Of a stretch of 35,547 nt of DNA, positions 1 through 8,399 are shown piece by piece. The notes below the pieces were generated by a model, which made no database searches, was not told the DNA's origin, and saw nothing but the letters and a program-made list of their open reading frames with translations. This DNA comes from Labilithrix sp. (lineage in GTDB: Bacteria; Myxococcota_A; Polyangia; Polyangiales; Polyangiaceae). Location: contig JAHBWA010000087.1 in the NCBI GenBank assembly GCA_019637195.1, positions 1 to 35,547 of the forward strand, written 5' to 3'. The position numbers and the translations under genes were made by a program. Numbering within the stretch: the first letter of the stretch is position 1; every line of letters begins with the position of its first letter.

Positions 1-1018
1 CGCGACCGCCGCGCCCGAGGAGGACGTCGCCCACCCCGCGTCGTCGCGCGCGGGTGACGACGACGCCGGGTTGGCGGTCGCGGAGCGTGTCGAGGTGCCG
101 CTCGAGGAGCTCACCCGCGAGCGGCGCGTCCTCGAAGTGCCGGCGTTCGGAGCCGCCGTCCGGGCGGGCCGAGTCGACCATGTGCCGGGCGCCGCTCGCG
201 CCAGGGTAGACTCGCACGAGGCGCGCCGCGCGCGTGTTCGACGTCAGGAGCTCGGCCTCCTCCTCGATCGCCGGTTCGCGTCCCGCCGGGAGGTACACGA
301 CGACGTTCGGGCCGTGGAGCAGCGGGAAGCTCGGGAGCCCGACGCGGAGGCTCTCCGCGACGTGCGGGAGCTGCCGGGGATCTCCGATGATGAGGACCCT
401 GTCCTCGGCCGCGATCGTCGTCGTCCCGGTCGGCAGGACGAGCTCCGTTCCGCGGTAGATGGCCGCCACGCGCCACCCGTCCGCGCGCAGGTTCGCGAGC
501 GGCACGCCGATCGCCGGCGAGCTCGGGAGCACGCGAAACTCGAGGAGCTCGCCGAGCCCGAAGCCGAGGGAGCTCGTCATCGCGGTGCCGCCTTGATGCA
601 GCGACTGCTCGACCAGCCGCGCGACCAGCTGCGCGCGAACGAGCGCGCGGGCCTCGAGCGCCTCGCACTGACGGGCGATCTCGGCGTCGTTCACGATCGA
701 GACGATGGGCGCGTAGGCGAGCTCGCGACCGAGCCGGGTGATCTCGAGCGCCGCGCGATCGTCCCCGGTCGCGGCGATCAGCGCGACGCGGGACTTCGGG
801 TCGCCGCGCAGGTCCTCCAGCACGAGCCGCGACGTGCCGTCGGCGACGCGGCGGACGAGCAGGGGGCGCGCGTCGTCCGTCGTCGATCCGTGCTCGTGGA
901 TCGCGTCGATCGCGCTGGGCGAGACGTCGACGACGGTCACGGGAGCGTGGCGCGTCAGCCGTCCGAGGATCGAGCCCGACGTGCGCCCCGCTCCGACGAC
1001 GACGATGCGATCGACCAT
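1..1018 (-). CDS. TrkA-type NAD-binding regulator (partial, C-terminus outside window)
   Basis: Open reading frame running off the left edge; at least 339 residues are visible. It begins MVDRIVVVGAGRTSG, a Rossmann glycine motif (residues 9-15), with Asp31 at the end of the second strand, as expected for a TrkA-N (RCK) NAD(H)-binding domain at about 1-135. Residues of about 152-213 look like a TrkA-C domain. The stretch after about 234 has short beta-like segments and may be a further alpha/beta domain, not identified. RCK proteins gate or regulate potassium channels and transporters from the cytoplasmic face. No membrane segment is visible, so this would be a separate regulatory subunit or the soluble part of a larger protein. 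The ATG lies 11 nt after the methyltransferase stop on the same strand, so the two are probably co-transcribed. The family call is fairly safe; the transported ion and partner are unknown. Confidence 0.8.
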   Translation of the reverse strand, partial: MVDRIVVVGAGRTSGSILGRLTRHAPVTVVDVSPSAIDAIHEHGSTTDDARPLLVRRVADGTSRLVLEDLRGDPKSRVALIAATGDDRAALEITRLGRELAYAPIVSIVNDAEIARQCEALEARALVRAQLVARLVEQSLHQGGTAMTSSLGFGLGELLEFRVLPSSPAIGVPLANLRADGWRVAAIYRGTELVLPTGTTTIAAEDRVLIIGDPRQLPHVAESLRVGLPSFPLLHGPNVVVYLPAGREPAIEEEAELLTSNTRAARLVRVYPGASGARHMVDSARPDGGSERRHFEDAPLAGELLERHLDTLRDRQPGVVVTRARRRGVGDVLLGRGGR

Positions 1019-1029
1019 GGCCGCGGATC

Positions 1030-2037
1030 CTAGGCGGGCGAGCCGGTCTCGGCGAACTCCGTGGCCAGCCCTGCCGTCGCCGTCGGCGCGTCGGCGGTCG
1101 CGAGGTCGAGCGTCCCGGTGTCGCCGGACTGCGCGCTCCGGCCGGCCTTGGGGCGCCGGCGCGGACGCCCGCGCCCCGACGCGACGACGATGACCTCGCC
1201 CGTCGGCCTCCTCGGGCGCGCGGCGCTCGCGGCCGCGCGCCGCTCGGTCGTCGACGAGACGGTCTCGAGCTCGAGGCCGTACGCCGCCAGGGTCCGCTCG
1301 AGGCGCTCGGGGCTCTCGCCCCAGCGGAATCGCTCGCCGAGCAGCCGCATGCACAGGTCCACGACGGCTCGCTGGGAGTGGAGGCGCACGCGGCCGCGCG
1401 CGTCGGGGGTGACGACGCTCGCGACGAGGCGGACCCGCCCCTCGAGCTCTGCCATGTCCGAGAAGATGGCCTCGACGCTCGCGCGCTCGAGGTACATCAA
1501 GAGCCCCTCGGCGACGAAGACCGTGTCGCTACGCGGATCGAAGCCCGGGGCCGCGAGCAGCGCGGCGCGCAAGCTCCCGCGCGCGAGATCGAGCGGGACG
1601 AACACGACGCCGCGCCCGTCGACGCCGGCGCGCCGCTTGGCGGCCTGCGTGGCCGGGAGATCGACCTCGAAGACGCGCGCTTCGTCGGGCACCGACGCGC
1701 CGAGCATGTCGAAGCCGGCGCCGACGAGCACGACCTGCCGATGCCCGTCGGCGATCGCCGCGAGGAGGCGCGTACGGATCATGTCCTTGCGGAGCGCGTA
1801 GTGCGCGACGAAGCCCGGAGACACCGCGCGTTCGAGCCCGAGGGCGGCGCGGCGCAACAGCGGCCAGGGAACGCGGTCGAGGGCCCACCCGACCCCGGGG
1901 AGCGGCTCGCGGATCGCGCGGGCGATCGCGTCGAGGGTCCTCCGGTCGACGAGGTGCCCGAGCTCGGGATCGTCTCGCAGCAGGAGCAGGGTGGCCGCGA
2001 CGACCGCGGCAGTGACGCTCGGGCGAGGCTCGTTCAC
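1030..2037 (-). CDS. SAM-dependent methyltransferase, leucine carboxyl methyltransferase (LCM/PPM) family
   Basis: 335 residues from a GTG start. The SAM-binding motif GAGFD is at 106-110, followed by the acidic strand end FEVDLP at 123-128 and the family motif EGLLMYL at 177-183. These are typical of the bacterial LCM/TIGR00027-type methyltransferases, whose substrates are mostly unknown. The frame is open up to a TTG at 2103, but the GTG at 2037 fits better: family-like sequence (NEPRPSVTAA) begins there, a TAGCGT -10-like box sits 7 nt upstream, and the longer form would start inside a palindrome. The last 60 or so residues are Arg/Pro-rich and then Ala/Thr-rich, with an AT-hook-like RGRPRRRPK at 289-297. 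It is followed closely by the TrkA-type gene and diverges from the secretion operon. Confidence 0.8.
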   Translation of the reverse strand: MNEPRPSVTAAVVAATLLLLRDDPELGHLVDRRTLDAIARAIREPLPGVGWALDRVPWPLLRRAALGLERAVSPGFVAHYALRKDMIRTRLLAAIADGHRQVVLVGAGFDMLGASVPDEARVFEVDLPATQAAKRRAGVDGRGVVFVPLDLARGSLRAALLAAPGFDPRSDTVFVAEGLLMYLERASVEAIFSDMAELEGRVRLVASVVTPDARGRVRLHSQRAVVDLCMRLLGERFRWGESPERLERTLAAYGLELETVSSTTERRAAASAARPRRPTGEVIVVASGRGRPRRRPKAGRSAQSGDTGTLDLATADAPTATAGLATEFAETGSPA

Positions 2038-2044
2038 GCGCGGC

Positions 2045-2055
2045 ACGCTACCACG
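2045..2055 (-). promoter_or_regulatory. Extended -10-like element of the methyltransferase gene
   Basis: Minus-strand CGTGGTAGCGT, with TAGCGT ending 7 nt before the GTG start at 2037. The spacing would place the transcript start at or next to the start codon. No convincing -35 is seen. Inferred from similarity to the elements upstream of several other genes in the window. Confidence 0.4.
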
Positions 2056-2091
2056 GCCGACCCGAAAAGTGCCCGGCGGAGCGGACAATTC

Positions 2092-2105
2092 GTTTGAGCT
2101 CAAAC
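2092..2105. promoter_or_regulatory. 14-bp perfect palindrome, candidate operator for the secretion operon
   Basis: GTTTGAGCTCAAAC reads the same on both strands and is AT-richer than its surroundings. It covers the TTGAGC -35 box of the predicted gspD promoter and lies 55 nt upstream of the divergent methyltransferase start. A dyad over a -35 box is a classic repressor position. The protein that would bind it is unknown and no regulator gene is adjacent. Confidence 0.5.
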
Positions 2106-2122
2106 TAAGCGACGACTAGCGT
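2094..2122 (+). promoter_or_regulatory. Predicted housekeeping promoter of the gsp operon
   Basis: TTGAGC (2094-2099), a 17-nt spacer, then TAGCGT (2117-2122). This is the best -35/-10 pair seen in the window. It would start a transcript near 2129, about 50 nt before the gspD GTG. No other promoter of comparable quality is apparent upstream of gspD, and the following genes are closely spaced, so it may drive the whole operon. Confidence 0.5.
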
Positions 2123-2181
2123 GCAAGGCGTCGTCCGTCCGCTCAGCTCGGGCGCTTCGTGGCGACACGCATGGCTCGAAC

Positions 2182-4698
2182 GTGGGAACCGAAGGTGCGA
2201 AGAGAGAGCGAGCCGTCGCGAGCGTCGTCGCGCTCGGGCTCACCGGCTTGCTGCTCGCGCTGCCGGCGAACGCGGCGCCCCCCGCCGCTCCCGCCGGCGG
2301 AGGAGCACAGCCGTCGCGCGCCGGCGGCGCCCCGGACGATTTCACGGCGTTCGGAGACGCGGTGGAGTACGCGCCGCGCAGCCCCGCCTACAAGGTCGCG
2401 TTCTCGCTCGAAGACGCCAACCTCGCGGAGCTGGTGCGTGTGGTGTCGCAGCTCACCGGGAAGCGCTTCATCTTCGGCGCCAAGGTCAAGGACATCAAGG
2501 CGAGCGTCTACGCGCCACGGAAGGTCACGGTCGCCGAGGCCTACCAGGCGTTCCTCTCGATCCTCGAGACGAACAAGCTCACGGTGGTCCCGCACGGGCG
2601 CTTCCTCAAGATCGTGGAGTCCGGCGGGATCGCCAGCGAGGCTACGCCGATCTACGGCCCGCACGAGGTGTCGCCGGGAGAGGATCGCTTCGTCACGCGC
2701 ATGCATCGCCTCGCGCACATCGGCGCCGACGACGCGGCGATCGTGCTCGGCAAGTTCAAGTCGAAGGACGCGGACATCACGGTCCACGCGCCGACGAACC
2801 TCCTCATCATCACCGACACCGGCGCGAACATCCGGCGAATGATGAGGCTCCTCGAGGAGCTCGACGAGTCGTCGTTCGGCGACCAGATGTACGTCGAGCC
2901 GATCCACTACGCGTCTGCGGACGACATCAAGAAGCGGCTCGACGACCTCTTCGAGACGAAGACCGGGGGCCCGGCGGCGCCGCCCGCGCCGCGCCGGGGC
3001 CAGCGCGTGGCTGCGCCGGCGCAGGCGTCGCCCGCGACGTCCGCCGCGGAGGCCGGCAGCGATCTCCACGTCGGGAAGGTCGTCGTCGACGACCGGACGA
3101 ACTCGCTGATCATCGTCGCGACCGAGCGCTCGTACGAGCGCATGCTCGAGCTCATCAAGCGGCTCGACGTCCCGCAGACCGGCGAGGGCGAGATCCACGT
3201 GGTGCCGCTCCAGCACGCCGACGCGACCGAGCTCACCAAGACGCTGAACGACATCCTCACGGGAGCCGGCGCGCCCGCGGCGCCCGTCGCGCCCGGCCGC
3301 GGCCCGCGGCCCCCTGCGCCGGCGGCGTCCCCTGCGCCGGCGGGGATCTTCGAGGGAGCCGTCAAGGTCTCGGCCGACAAGGCGACCAACGCGATCGTCG
3401 TCACCGCGTCGCTCCGCGACTACGTCTCGCTGCGGGCCGTCATCGATCGGCTCGATCAGGCCCGGCGGCAGGTGTTCATCGAGGCGGTCATCATGGACCT
3501 CCAGCTGAAGCGCTCCGACACGTTCGGCATCAGCTTCCACGGCGGCGCGCCGTTCGACTCGGGTCTGAGCGACGCGGGCAACGACTCGGTCCTCTTCGGC
3601 GGAAACAAGATCACGAACACGATCCCGCCGATCCCGACCGACCCCGACGCGCTCCAGGGCTTCGCGCTCGGCGTGCGCGGGCCGGGCGTCGCCGGCTCGC
3701 AGAACTTCCTCGGCACCGGCATCTCGATCCCCGCGTTCGGCACGTTCATCCAGGCGATCGCCCGGACCGGCGACACCGATCTCCTGTCGACGCCGCACAT
3801 CCTCGCGCTCGACAACGAGGACGCCGAGATCAACGTCGGCGACAACGTCCCGCTGCAGACGAACCAGGGTCTCGGCGGTCTCGGCGGTCTCGGCGGCGCG
3901 GCGGGGGCGCTCGGTGGTCTCGGCGCGCTGGGCGGCCTCGGCGCCTTCGGCGGCGTCCAGCGCCAGGACGTCGGCACGAAGATCAAGGTCAGGCCGCACC
4001 TCAACGACTCGAACCAGATCCGCCTCGACATCACCGAGGAGATCAGCGAGGTCGGCGCGAACGTCGGCGGCACCTCGGGCGCGTTCCAGATCGGCAAGCG
4101 CACGGCGACGACCAAGCTCGTCGTGGCCGATCAGCAGACGATCGTCATCGGCGGCTTGATCCGCAACGTCGTCGGGCGGACGGAGGAGAAGGTCCCGGTC
4201 CTCGGCGACATCCCGGTGCTCGGCGCGCTCTTCCGCAAGCGGACGAACCAGAACGAGAAGCGGAACCTCATCCTCGTGCTCACGCCGTACATCATCCGCA
4301 GCCAGGAGGACCTCCGCACGGTCTTCGAGCGCAAGATGCAGGAGCGGCAGGAGTACCTCGACCGCTACTTCGTCTTCAACGAGAGCTCCGACTACAAGCC
4401 GCCGAAGGACTGGACCCGCACCAACGGCCTCGTCGAAGACATCCGCCAGGCGTACGCGAAGCTCGAGGAGCGCAAGCGCCTCGACGAGATCGCGCGCCCG
4501 AAGACGCCGAAGACGCACGAGCCGCAGCAGCCGATCGAGATGCCGCAGAACATGCGGCCCTCGACGGGCGGCGCCGCGCCGAACCCCGGCGTCCCGGAGC
4601 AGCCGCGGATGCCGCCCGGGGCCGGCGCGCCCGGAGGCGGGGCGCCTCCGGTCAACGTGAACCCGGCCGTGAGGAACATCGAGAAGATCGAGAAGTAG
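2182..4698 (+). CDS. gspD: Type II secretion system secretin GspD
   Basis: 838 residues from GTG 2182. A Sec signal peptide occupies about 1-31 (basic KRER, hydrophobic core, ANA then APP). The N0 domain lies at about 68-147 and three repeated N-domains follow (N1 about 167-230, N2 about 236-330, N3 about 336-427), each ending in a typical RLD-type helix. Pro/Ala-rich linkers interrupt N2 and N3. The secretin core starts near RQVFIEAVIMDL (429) and includes VPVLGDIPVLG (671-681) and LILVLTPYIIRS. Twelve or more secretin subunits form the outer-membrane gate through which folded proteins leave the periplasm. A Gly/Leu/Ala-only insert (about 563-591) sits in the variable stretch after NVPLQTNQ, where the gate region lies in other secretins. 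The C-terminal tail is Pro-rich. No strong ribosome site precedes the GTG, so the exact start is less sure than the identity. Confidence 0.95.
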   Translation: MGTEGAKRERAVASVVALGLTGLLLALPANAAPPAAPAGGGAQPSRAGGAPDDFTAFGDAVEYAPRSPAYKVAFSLEDANLAELVRVVSQLTGKRFIFGAKVKDIKASVYAPRKVTVAEAYQAFLSILETNKLTVVPHGRFLKIVESGGIASEATPIYGPHEVSPGEDRFVTRMHRLAHIGADDAAIVLGKFKSKDADITVHAPTNLLIITDTGANIRRMMRLLEELDESSFGDQMYVEPIHYASADDIKKRLDDLFETKTGGPAAPPAPRRGQRVAAPAQASPATSAAEAGSDLHVGKVVVDDRTNSLIIVATERSYERMLELIKRLDVPQTGEGEIHVVPLQHADATELTKTLNDILTGAGAPAAPVAPGRGPRPPAPAASPAPAGIFEGAVKVSADKATNAIVVTASLRDYVSLRAVIDRLDQARRQVFIEAVIMDLQLKRSDTFGISFHGGAPFDSGLSDAGNDSVLFGGNKITNTIPPIPTDPDALQGFALGVRGPGVAGSQNFLGTGISIPAFGTFIQAIARTGDTDLLSTPHILALDNEDAEINVGDNVPLQTNQGLGGLGGLGGAAGALGGLGALGGLGAFGGVQRQDVGTKIKVRPHLNDSNQIRLDITEEISEVGANVGGTSGAFQIGKRTATTKLVVADQQTIVIGGLIRNVVGRTEEKVPVLGDIPVLGALFRKRTNQNEKRNLILVLTPYIIRSQEDLRTVFERKMQERQEYLDRYFVFNESSDYKPPKDWTRTNGLVEDIRQAYAKLEERKRLDEIARPKTPKTHEPQQPIEMPQNMRPSTGGAAPNPGVPEQPRMPPGAGAPGGGAPPVNVNPAVRNIEKIEK

Positions 4699-4700
4699 AG

Positions 4701-6509
4701 ATGGAACAGCGCTTCCTCGGCGAGATTTTGCACCGGCGCGCAGGCGTTCCCGTGGAGCGCCTCGAGGCCTTGTACGCCGTCCAGCGCGAGAAGGGCATCG
4801 ACCTCGTCGACCTCTTGGTCAACGGCAACATCATCGACGAGGCGACGATCGCCAAGGCGCTCGCGGACGAGTCGGAGCTGCCGTACGTCGACAAGCCCGA
4901 GCCCGACCGCATCTCGACGGCGCTCGCGACGCGCCTGCCGATCAGCTTCGCCAAGTCGCACAAGATCCTCGTGACGAACGAGGACGACTTCTCCGTCTTC
5001 TGCCTCGTCGGCGATCCGTTCGACACGATCGCGATCGACGAGCTCCGCGTCCTCTTCGGTAAGCCGGTCGAGGCGAGCGTCGCGCCGAGCGAGCGCATCG
5101 AGGACGCGATCAACCGCGTCTACGAGCGCGAGGCGGGCGGCGGCGAGCTCGAGAGCGACGAAGAGCAGGTCGACGAGGTGGGCGTCGGCGACATCCTCGA
5201 CTCCGACGACGAGGCGCCGGTCATCCGCTGGGTCAACTCGCTCTTCCTCCAGGCGATGAAGGAGCGCGCGAGCGATATCCACATCGAGCCGGAAGAGAAG
5301 GAGGTCATCGTCCGCTACCGAATCGACGGCGAGCTCTACGTGGCGCGCCGCGCGCCGAGAGCGTTCATGAGCAGCATCGTCAGCCGCATCAAGATCGAGA
5401 GCGCGCTCAACATCGCCGAGAAGCGCCTCCCGCAGGACGGCCGCATCACGAAGAAGATCGCGGGCAAGAGCTTCGACATCCGCGTCAGCACCATCCCCAC
5501 GAGCCGCGGCTACGAGCGCATCGTCATGCGTCTCTTGAACAAGTCGAGCGTGCTCCTCGACCTGCCCGACCTCGGCTTCTCGGGGCGCGACTACGCGCTG
5601 ATGGACAACCTCATCCACCGGCCCGACGGCATCATCCTCGTCACCGGTCCCACCGGCTCCGGCAAGACGACGACGCTCTACGCCTGCCTGAACCGGATCA
5701 ACCAGCCGAACATCAACATCCTCACGGCCGAGGATCCGGTCGAGTACGAGCTGCCGCAGATCCATCAGGTCCACGTCAACGCGAAGATCGGCCTGACCTT
5801 CGCGAGCGCGCTCCGCGCGTTCCTCCGCCAGGACCCCGACGTCGTCATGGTCGGCGAGATCCGCGACAAGGAGACGGTCGAGATCGCGATCAACGCGTCG
5901 CTCACCGGTCACCTCGTGCTCTCGACCATCCACACGAACGACGCCGCCGGCGCGTTCACCCGTATGATCGACATGGGCGTCGAGCCGTTCTTGCTCCGCT
6001 CGTCCGTGATCGGGATCCTGGCGCAGCGCCTCGTCCGCGTCCTCTGCCCGCACTGCAAGGAGGCTTACGAGGCCTCGAGGACGGACCTCGAGGAGCTCGG
6101 CATCACCGCCGAGCGCGCCGCCTCGCGCCGCCGGCGCCAGACGATCGCGAGCTCGCGCTACTACCCGCGCAACGTCCAGTCGGCCGATCCGCTCGAGGAG
6201 GATCCGCCGCCGTACCTGACGTTCTTCCGGCCGAAGGGCTGCGACAAGTGCGCGCAGACCGGCTTCAGCGGCCGCCGCGGCATCTACGAGCTCCTGATGA
6301 TGGACGACACCGTCGGTCCGCTCGTGCTCAAAGGCGCGGACGCCCAGGCGGTCAAGCGCGCCGCGATGGAGCAGGGCATGGACAGCCTGCGCGACGACGG
6401 CGCGCGCAAGGTGCTCGCGGGCCTCACGAGCGTCGAGGAGATCCTCGTCGCGACGCAGGACGACGTGGAGGCCGAGTCTCCGCCGAGCGTCCGGAACGTG
6501 AGGGTCTGA
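4701..6509 (+). CDS. gspE: Type II secretion ATPase GspE
   Basis: 602 residues; its ATG is 2 nt after the gspD stop. The N-terminal MshEN/T2SSE-N domain (about 1-150) normally binds GspL. The catalytic domain has Walker A GPTGSGKT (316-323, Lys322) and the Walker B region DPDVVMVGEIRD (378-389). The zinc-binding tetracysteine is complete: CPHC at 449-452 and CDKC at 514-517. The roughly 60 residues between the two pairs are longer than usual and Arg-rich at their start. GspE is the cytoplasmic hexameric ATPase that powers pseudopilus assembly. The open frame extends upstream to 2121 through gspD, but that extension is a shadow frame; homology begins at this ATG. Confidence 0.95.
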   Translation: MEQRFLGEILHRRAGVPVERLEALYAVQREKGIDLVDLLVNGNIIDEATIAKALADESELPYVDKPEPDRISTALATRLPISFAKSHKILVTNEDDFSVFCLVGDPFDTIAIDELRVLFGKPVEASVAPSERIEDAINRVYEREAGGGELESDEEQVDEVGVGDILDSDDEAPVIRWVNSLFLQAMKERASDIHIEPEEKEVIVRYRIDGELYVARRAPRAFMSSIVSRIKIESALNIAEKRLPQDGRITKKIAGKSFDIRVSTIPTSRGYERIVMRLLNKSSVLLDLPDLGFSGRDYALMDNLIHRPDGIILVTGPTGSGKTTTLYACLNRINQPNINILTAEDPVEYELPQIHQVHVNAKIGLTFASALRAFLRQDPDVVMVGEIRDKETVEIAINASLTGHLVLSTIHTNDAAGAFTRMIDMGVEPFLLRSSVIGILAQRLVRVLCPHCKEAYEASRTDLEELGITAERAASRRRRQTIASSRYYPRNVQSADPLEEDPPPYLTFFRPKGCDKCAQTGFSGRRGIYELLMMDDTVGPLVLKGADAQAVKRAAMEQGMDSLRDDGARKVLAGLTSVEEILVATQDDVEAESPPSVRNVRV

Positions 6510-6512
6510 GCC

Positions 6513-7898
6513 GTGGCGGTCTGGGTCTACAGCGGCCTCGCGGTCGCGAGCGGCAAGAAGGTCAGCGGCGTCCGCGACGCCGACAACCAGAAGGCCCTCC
6601 GCTCCGCGCTCAAGCGCGAGGGGATCCTCCTCACGGAGGCGTCCGAGGAGAAGCGCGGCAAGAAGCGCGGCCGCTCGATCGACTTCGGCGCGTTCTTCCG
6701 CCGCGTCTCCGTCGGCGACGTCGCGATGCTCACGCGGCAGCTCGCCACCCTCGTCGGCGCGGGGATCCCGCTCGTCGAGGCCGTCTCGGCGCTGATCGAG
6801 CAGGTCGAGAAGGAAGAGCTGCAGAAGACGCTCGCGCTCATCCGCGACCGGCTGAACGAGGGCACGAGCCTCGCGAAGGCGCTCGAGCCCCACGCCCACA
6901 TCTTCCCGCCGATCTACACGAACATGGTCGCGGCCGGCGAGGTGTCGGGCACGCTCGAGACCGTCCTCGAGCGCCTCGCCGACTTCATGGAGAAGCAGGC
7001 GCACCTCCGCAGCAAGGTCGGCGGCGCGCTCGCGTACCCGATCCTCATGCTCCTGCTCGGCACCGGCCTGATGACGGTCATGATGATCGTCGTCGTCCCG
7101 AAGGTGACGAACATCTACGCGACGCTCGACCGGGCGCTGCCCTGGTACACCGCGCTGCTCATCTTCGTCTCGAGCGCGCTGTCGTCGAACCAGGCGCTCG
7201 GTTTCGTGACGTCGCTCGCGAGCCTCGTCTTCACGCGGAAGGCGCTCGCGCCAGGGACCAAGAAGACCGCCTGGACCGCGGCGGCGATCATCGCCGGCTC
7301 GGCCCTCGTCCTCTTCCTCTTCGCGGTCGCGTCGAAGGCGGCCTACGGCGTCGGCGTCCTCGTCGGCGTCGTCGTCGGCCTCCTGCTGTCGCGCCTGATC
7401 GTCTACATCGGCACGCCCGCCGGACAGGTCTGGAAGGACGGAATTCTCCTCCGGCTCCCGCTGTTCGGTCCGGTGTTCCGGATGCTCGCGGTGTCCCGCT
7501 TCTCGCGGACGCTCGCGACGCTCTTGAAGAGCGGCGTGCCGCTCCTCAAGGCGATGGAGATCGTCCGGCACGTCCTCGACAACGCGATGCTCTCGAAGAT
7601 CGTCGAGGAGGCCGCCGGGTCGATCCGCGAGGGCGAGTCGATCTCCGTCCCGCTCAAGCGCAGCAAGCAGTTCCCGCCGATCGTGGTCCACATGATCGCC
7701 GTCGGCGAACGGTCCGGTCAGCTCGAGACCATGCTCGAGAACGTCTCGCGCGCCTACGACGCTCAGGTCGAGACGCGCGTGCAAGCGATGACGAGCCTCC
7801 TCGAGCCGCTCATCATCGTCTTCATGGGAGGAGGCGTCGGGTTCATCGCGTTCTCCATCCTCATGCCCCTCATCCAGATGAACGATTTCGTGCAGTAG
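6513..7898 (+). CDS. gspF: Type II secretion inner-membrane platform protein GspF
   Basis: 461 residues from GTG 6513, preceded by GAGGG (6500-6504) with 8-nt spacing. The two T2SSF domains lie at about 68-190 and 325-450, each with the usual GAGIPL or KSGVPL turn and a GERSG or GEVSG motif. It is the inner-membrane platform on which pseudopilins are assembled. At 461 residues it is longer than typical GspF (about 400). The extra residues (about 228-285) between the domains are hydrophobic and seem to add a membrane segment (about 255-275) before the usual one (280-300). Topology between the domains may therefore differ. Identity is sure; the topology is my reading of hydrophobicity. Confidence 0.95.
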   Translation: MAVWVYSGLAVASGKKVSGVRDADNQKALRSALKREGILLTEASEEKRGKKRGRSIDFGAFFRRVSVGDVAMLTRQLATLVGAGIPLVEAVSALIEQVEKEELQKTLALIRDRLNEGTSLAKALEPHAHIFPPIYTNMVAAGEVSGTLETVLERLADFMEKQAHLRSKVGGALAYPILMLLLGTGLMTVMMIVVVPKVTNIYATLDRALPWYTALLIFVSSALSSNQALGFVTSLASLVFTRKALAPGTKKTAWTAAAIIAGSALVLFLFAVASKAAYGVGVLVGVVVGLLLSRLIVYIGTPAGQVWKDGILLRLPLFGPVFRMLAVSRFSRTLATLLKSGVPLLKAMEIVRHVLDNAMLSKIVEEAAGSIREGESISVPLKRSKQFPPIVVHMIAVGERSGQLETMLENVSRAYDAQVETRVQAMTSLLEPLIIVFMGGGVGFIAFSILMPLIQMNDFVQ

Positions 7899-7907
7899 AG
7901 GTCGAGC

Positions 7908-8315
7908 GTGAAACGGCAGCGAGCGTCGAAGGTGTTCTTCCCGTGGGAGCGGAGGCGCGGCGTGTTCGGCGTCATCGGCCGCGCGCGGGTGCGCATCGTC
8001 CTCGGCGTCGCCGCGGCCCTCGCCGTCGTCCTCTGGATCCGCGCGCGCGAGGAGAAGGCGGCGGGCGTCCGCGCGACCCGCGCGTCGATCACCACGATGT
8101 ACCGCGCGGTCGCGAGCTACCGCGCCGATCACGCCGGGGCGTGCCCGAAGGAGCTCGGCGAGCTCGTCGTCGGCGGCTACTCGCGGGACGTGCCGCTCGA
8201 CGCCTGGGGCCGCCCGCTGCGGCTGACGTGCCCCGGCCGGCGCGACCCGCTCGGCTTCGAGATCTCGAGCGACGGACCGGACGGAATCGCGGGGGGCCTC
8301 GATCGGGTGGAGTAG
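7908..8315 (+). CDS. GspG-like membrane-anchored protein lacking a prepilin leader
   Basis: 135 residues from GTG 7908, 9 nt after gspF. An Arg-rich N-terminus leads into one membrane segment (about 27-45). After it comes a periplasmic domain clearly related to the C-terminal half of the adjacent GspG: YRADHAGAC here against YRVDHPGQC there, a shared DxWxxPxxxxC pattern (Cys79 and Cys108), and a final DGPDGIAGGLD resembling the calcium loop. There is no Gly-hydrophobic-TLIE cleavage motif, so prepilin peptidase should not process it and it should stay in the membrane. It may be an assembly factor, a capping or docking subunit, or a decayed duplicate. The intact frame and position inside the operon argue against decay. 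The function is not known to me. Confidence 0.75.
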   Translation: MKRQRASKVFFPWERRRGVFGVIGRARVRIVLGVAAALAVVLWIRAREEKAAGVRATRASITTMYRAVASYRADHAGACPKELGELVVGGYSRDVPLDAWGRPLRLTCPGRRDPLGFEISSDGPDGIAGGLDRVE

Positions 8316-8338
8316 CCGTGTGGCGCAGGATCACACGG
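8316..8338 (+). other. Stem-loop between the GspG-like gene and gspG
   Basis: CCGTGTG (8316-8322) and CACACGG (8332-8338) form a perfect 7-bp stem with a 9-nt loop directly after the stop codon. No T-run follows, so it is not a standard terminator. It may mark an mRNA processing or stabilising point just before the gene of the major pseudopilin. Confidence 0.45.
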
Positions 8339-8384
8339 CACATGCTCACGAACTCGCGAAGGTCGGACTAGGATGCGTGGCACC

Positions 8385-8391
8385 AAAGGAG
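8385..8391 (+). promoter_or_regulatory. Ribosome binding site deciding the gspG start
   Basis: AAAGGAG lies 8 nt before the ATG at 8400. It is only 2 nt before the ATG at 8394 and downstream of the ATG at 8373, so 8400 is the most likely start. Confidence 0.7.
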
Positions 8392-8399
8392 ACATGGAG

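Noticed and set aside
2121..4700. N-terminal extension of GspE by 860 codons
   Set aside because: The open frame overlaps gspD out of frame; GspE homology begins at the ATG at 4701.
4392..8132. Minus-strand open frame of 1246 codons opposite gspD-gspF
   Set aside because: Composition is Arg/Asp/Glu/Leu-rich without domains; it is the antisense shadow of high-GC genes on the plus strand.
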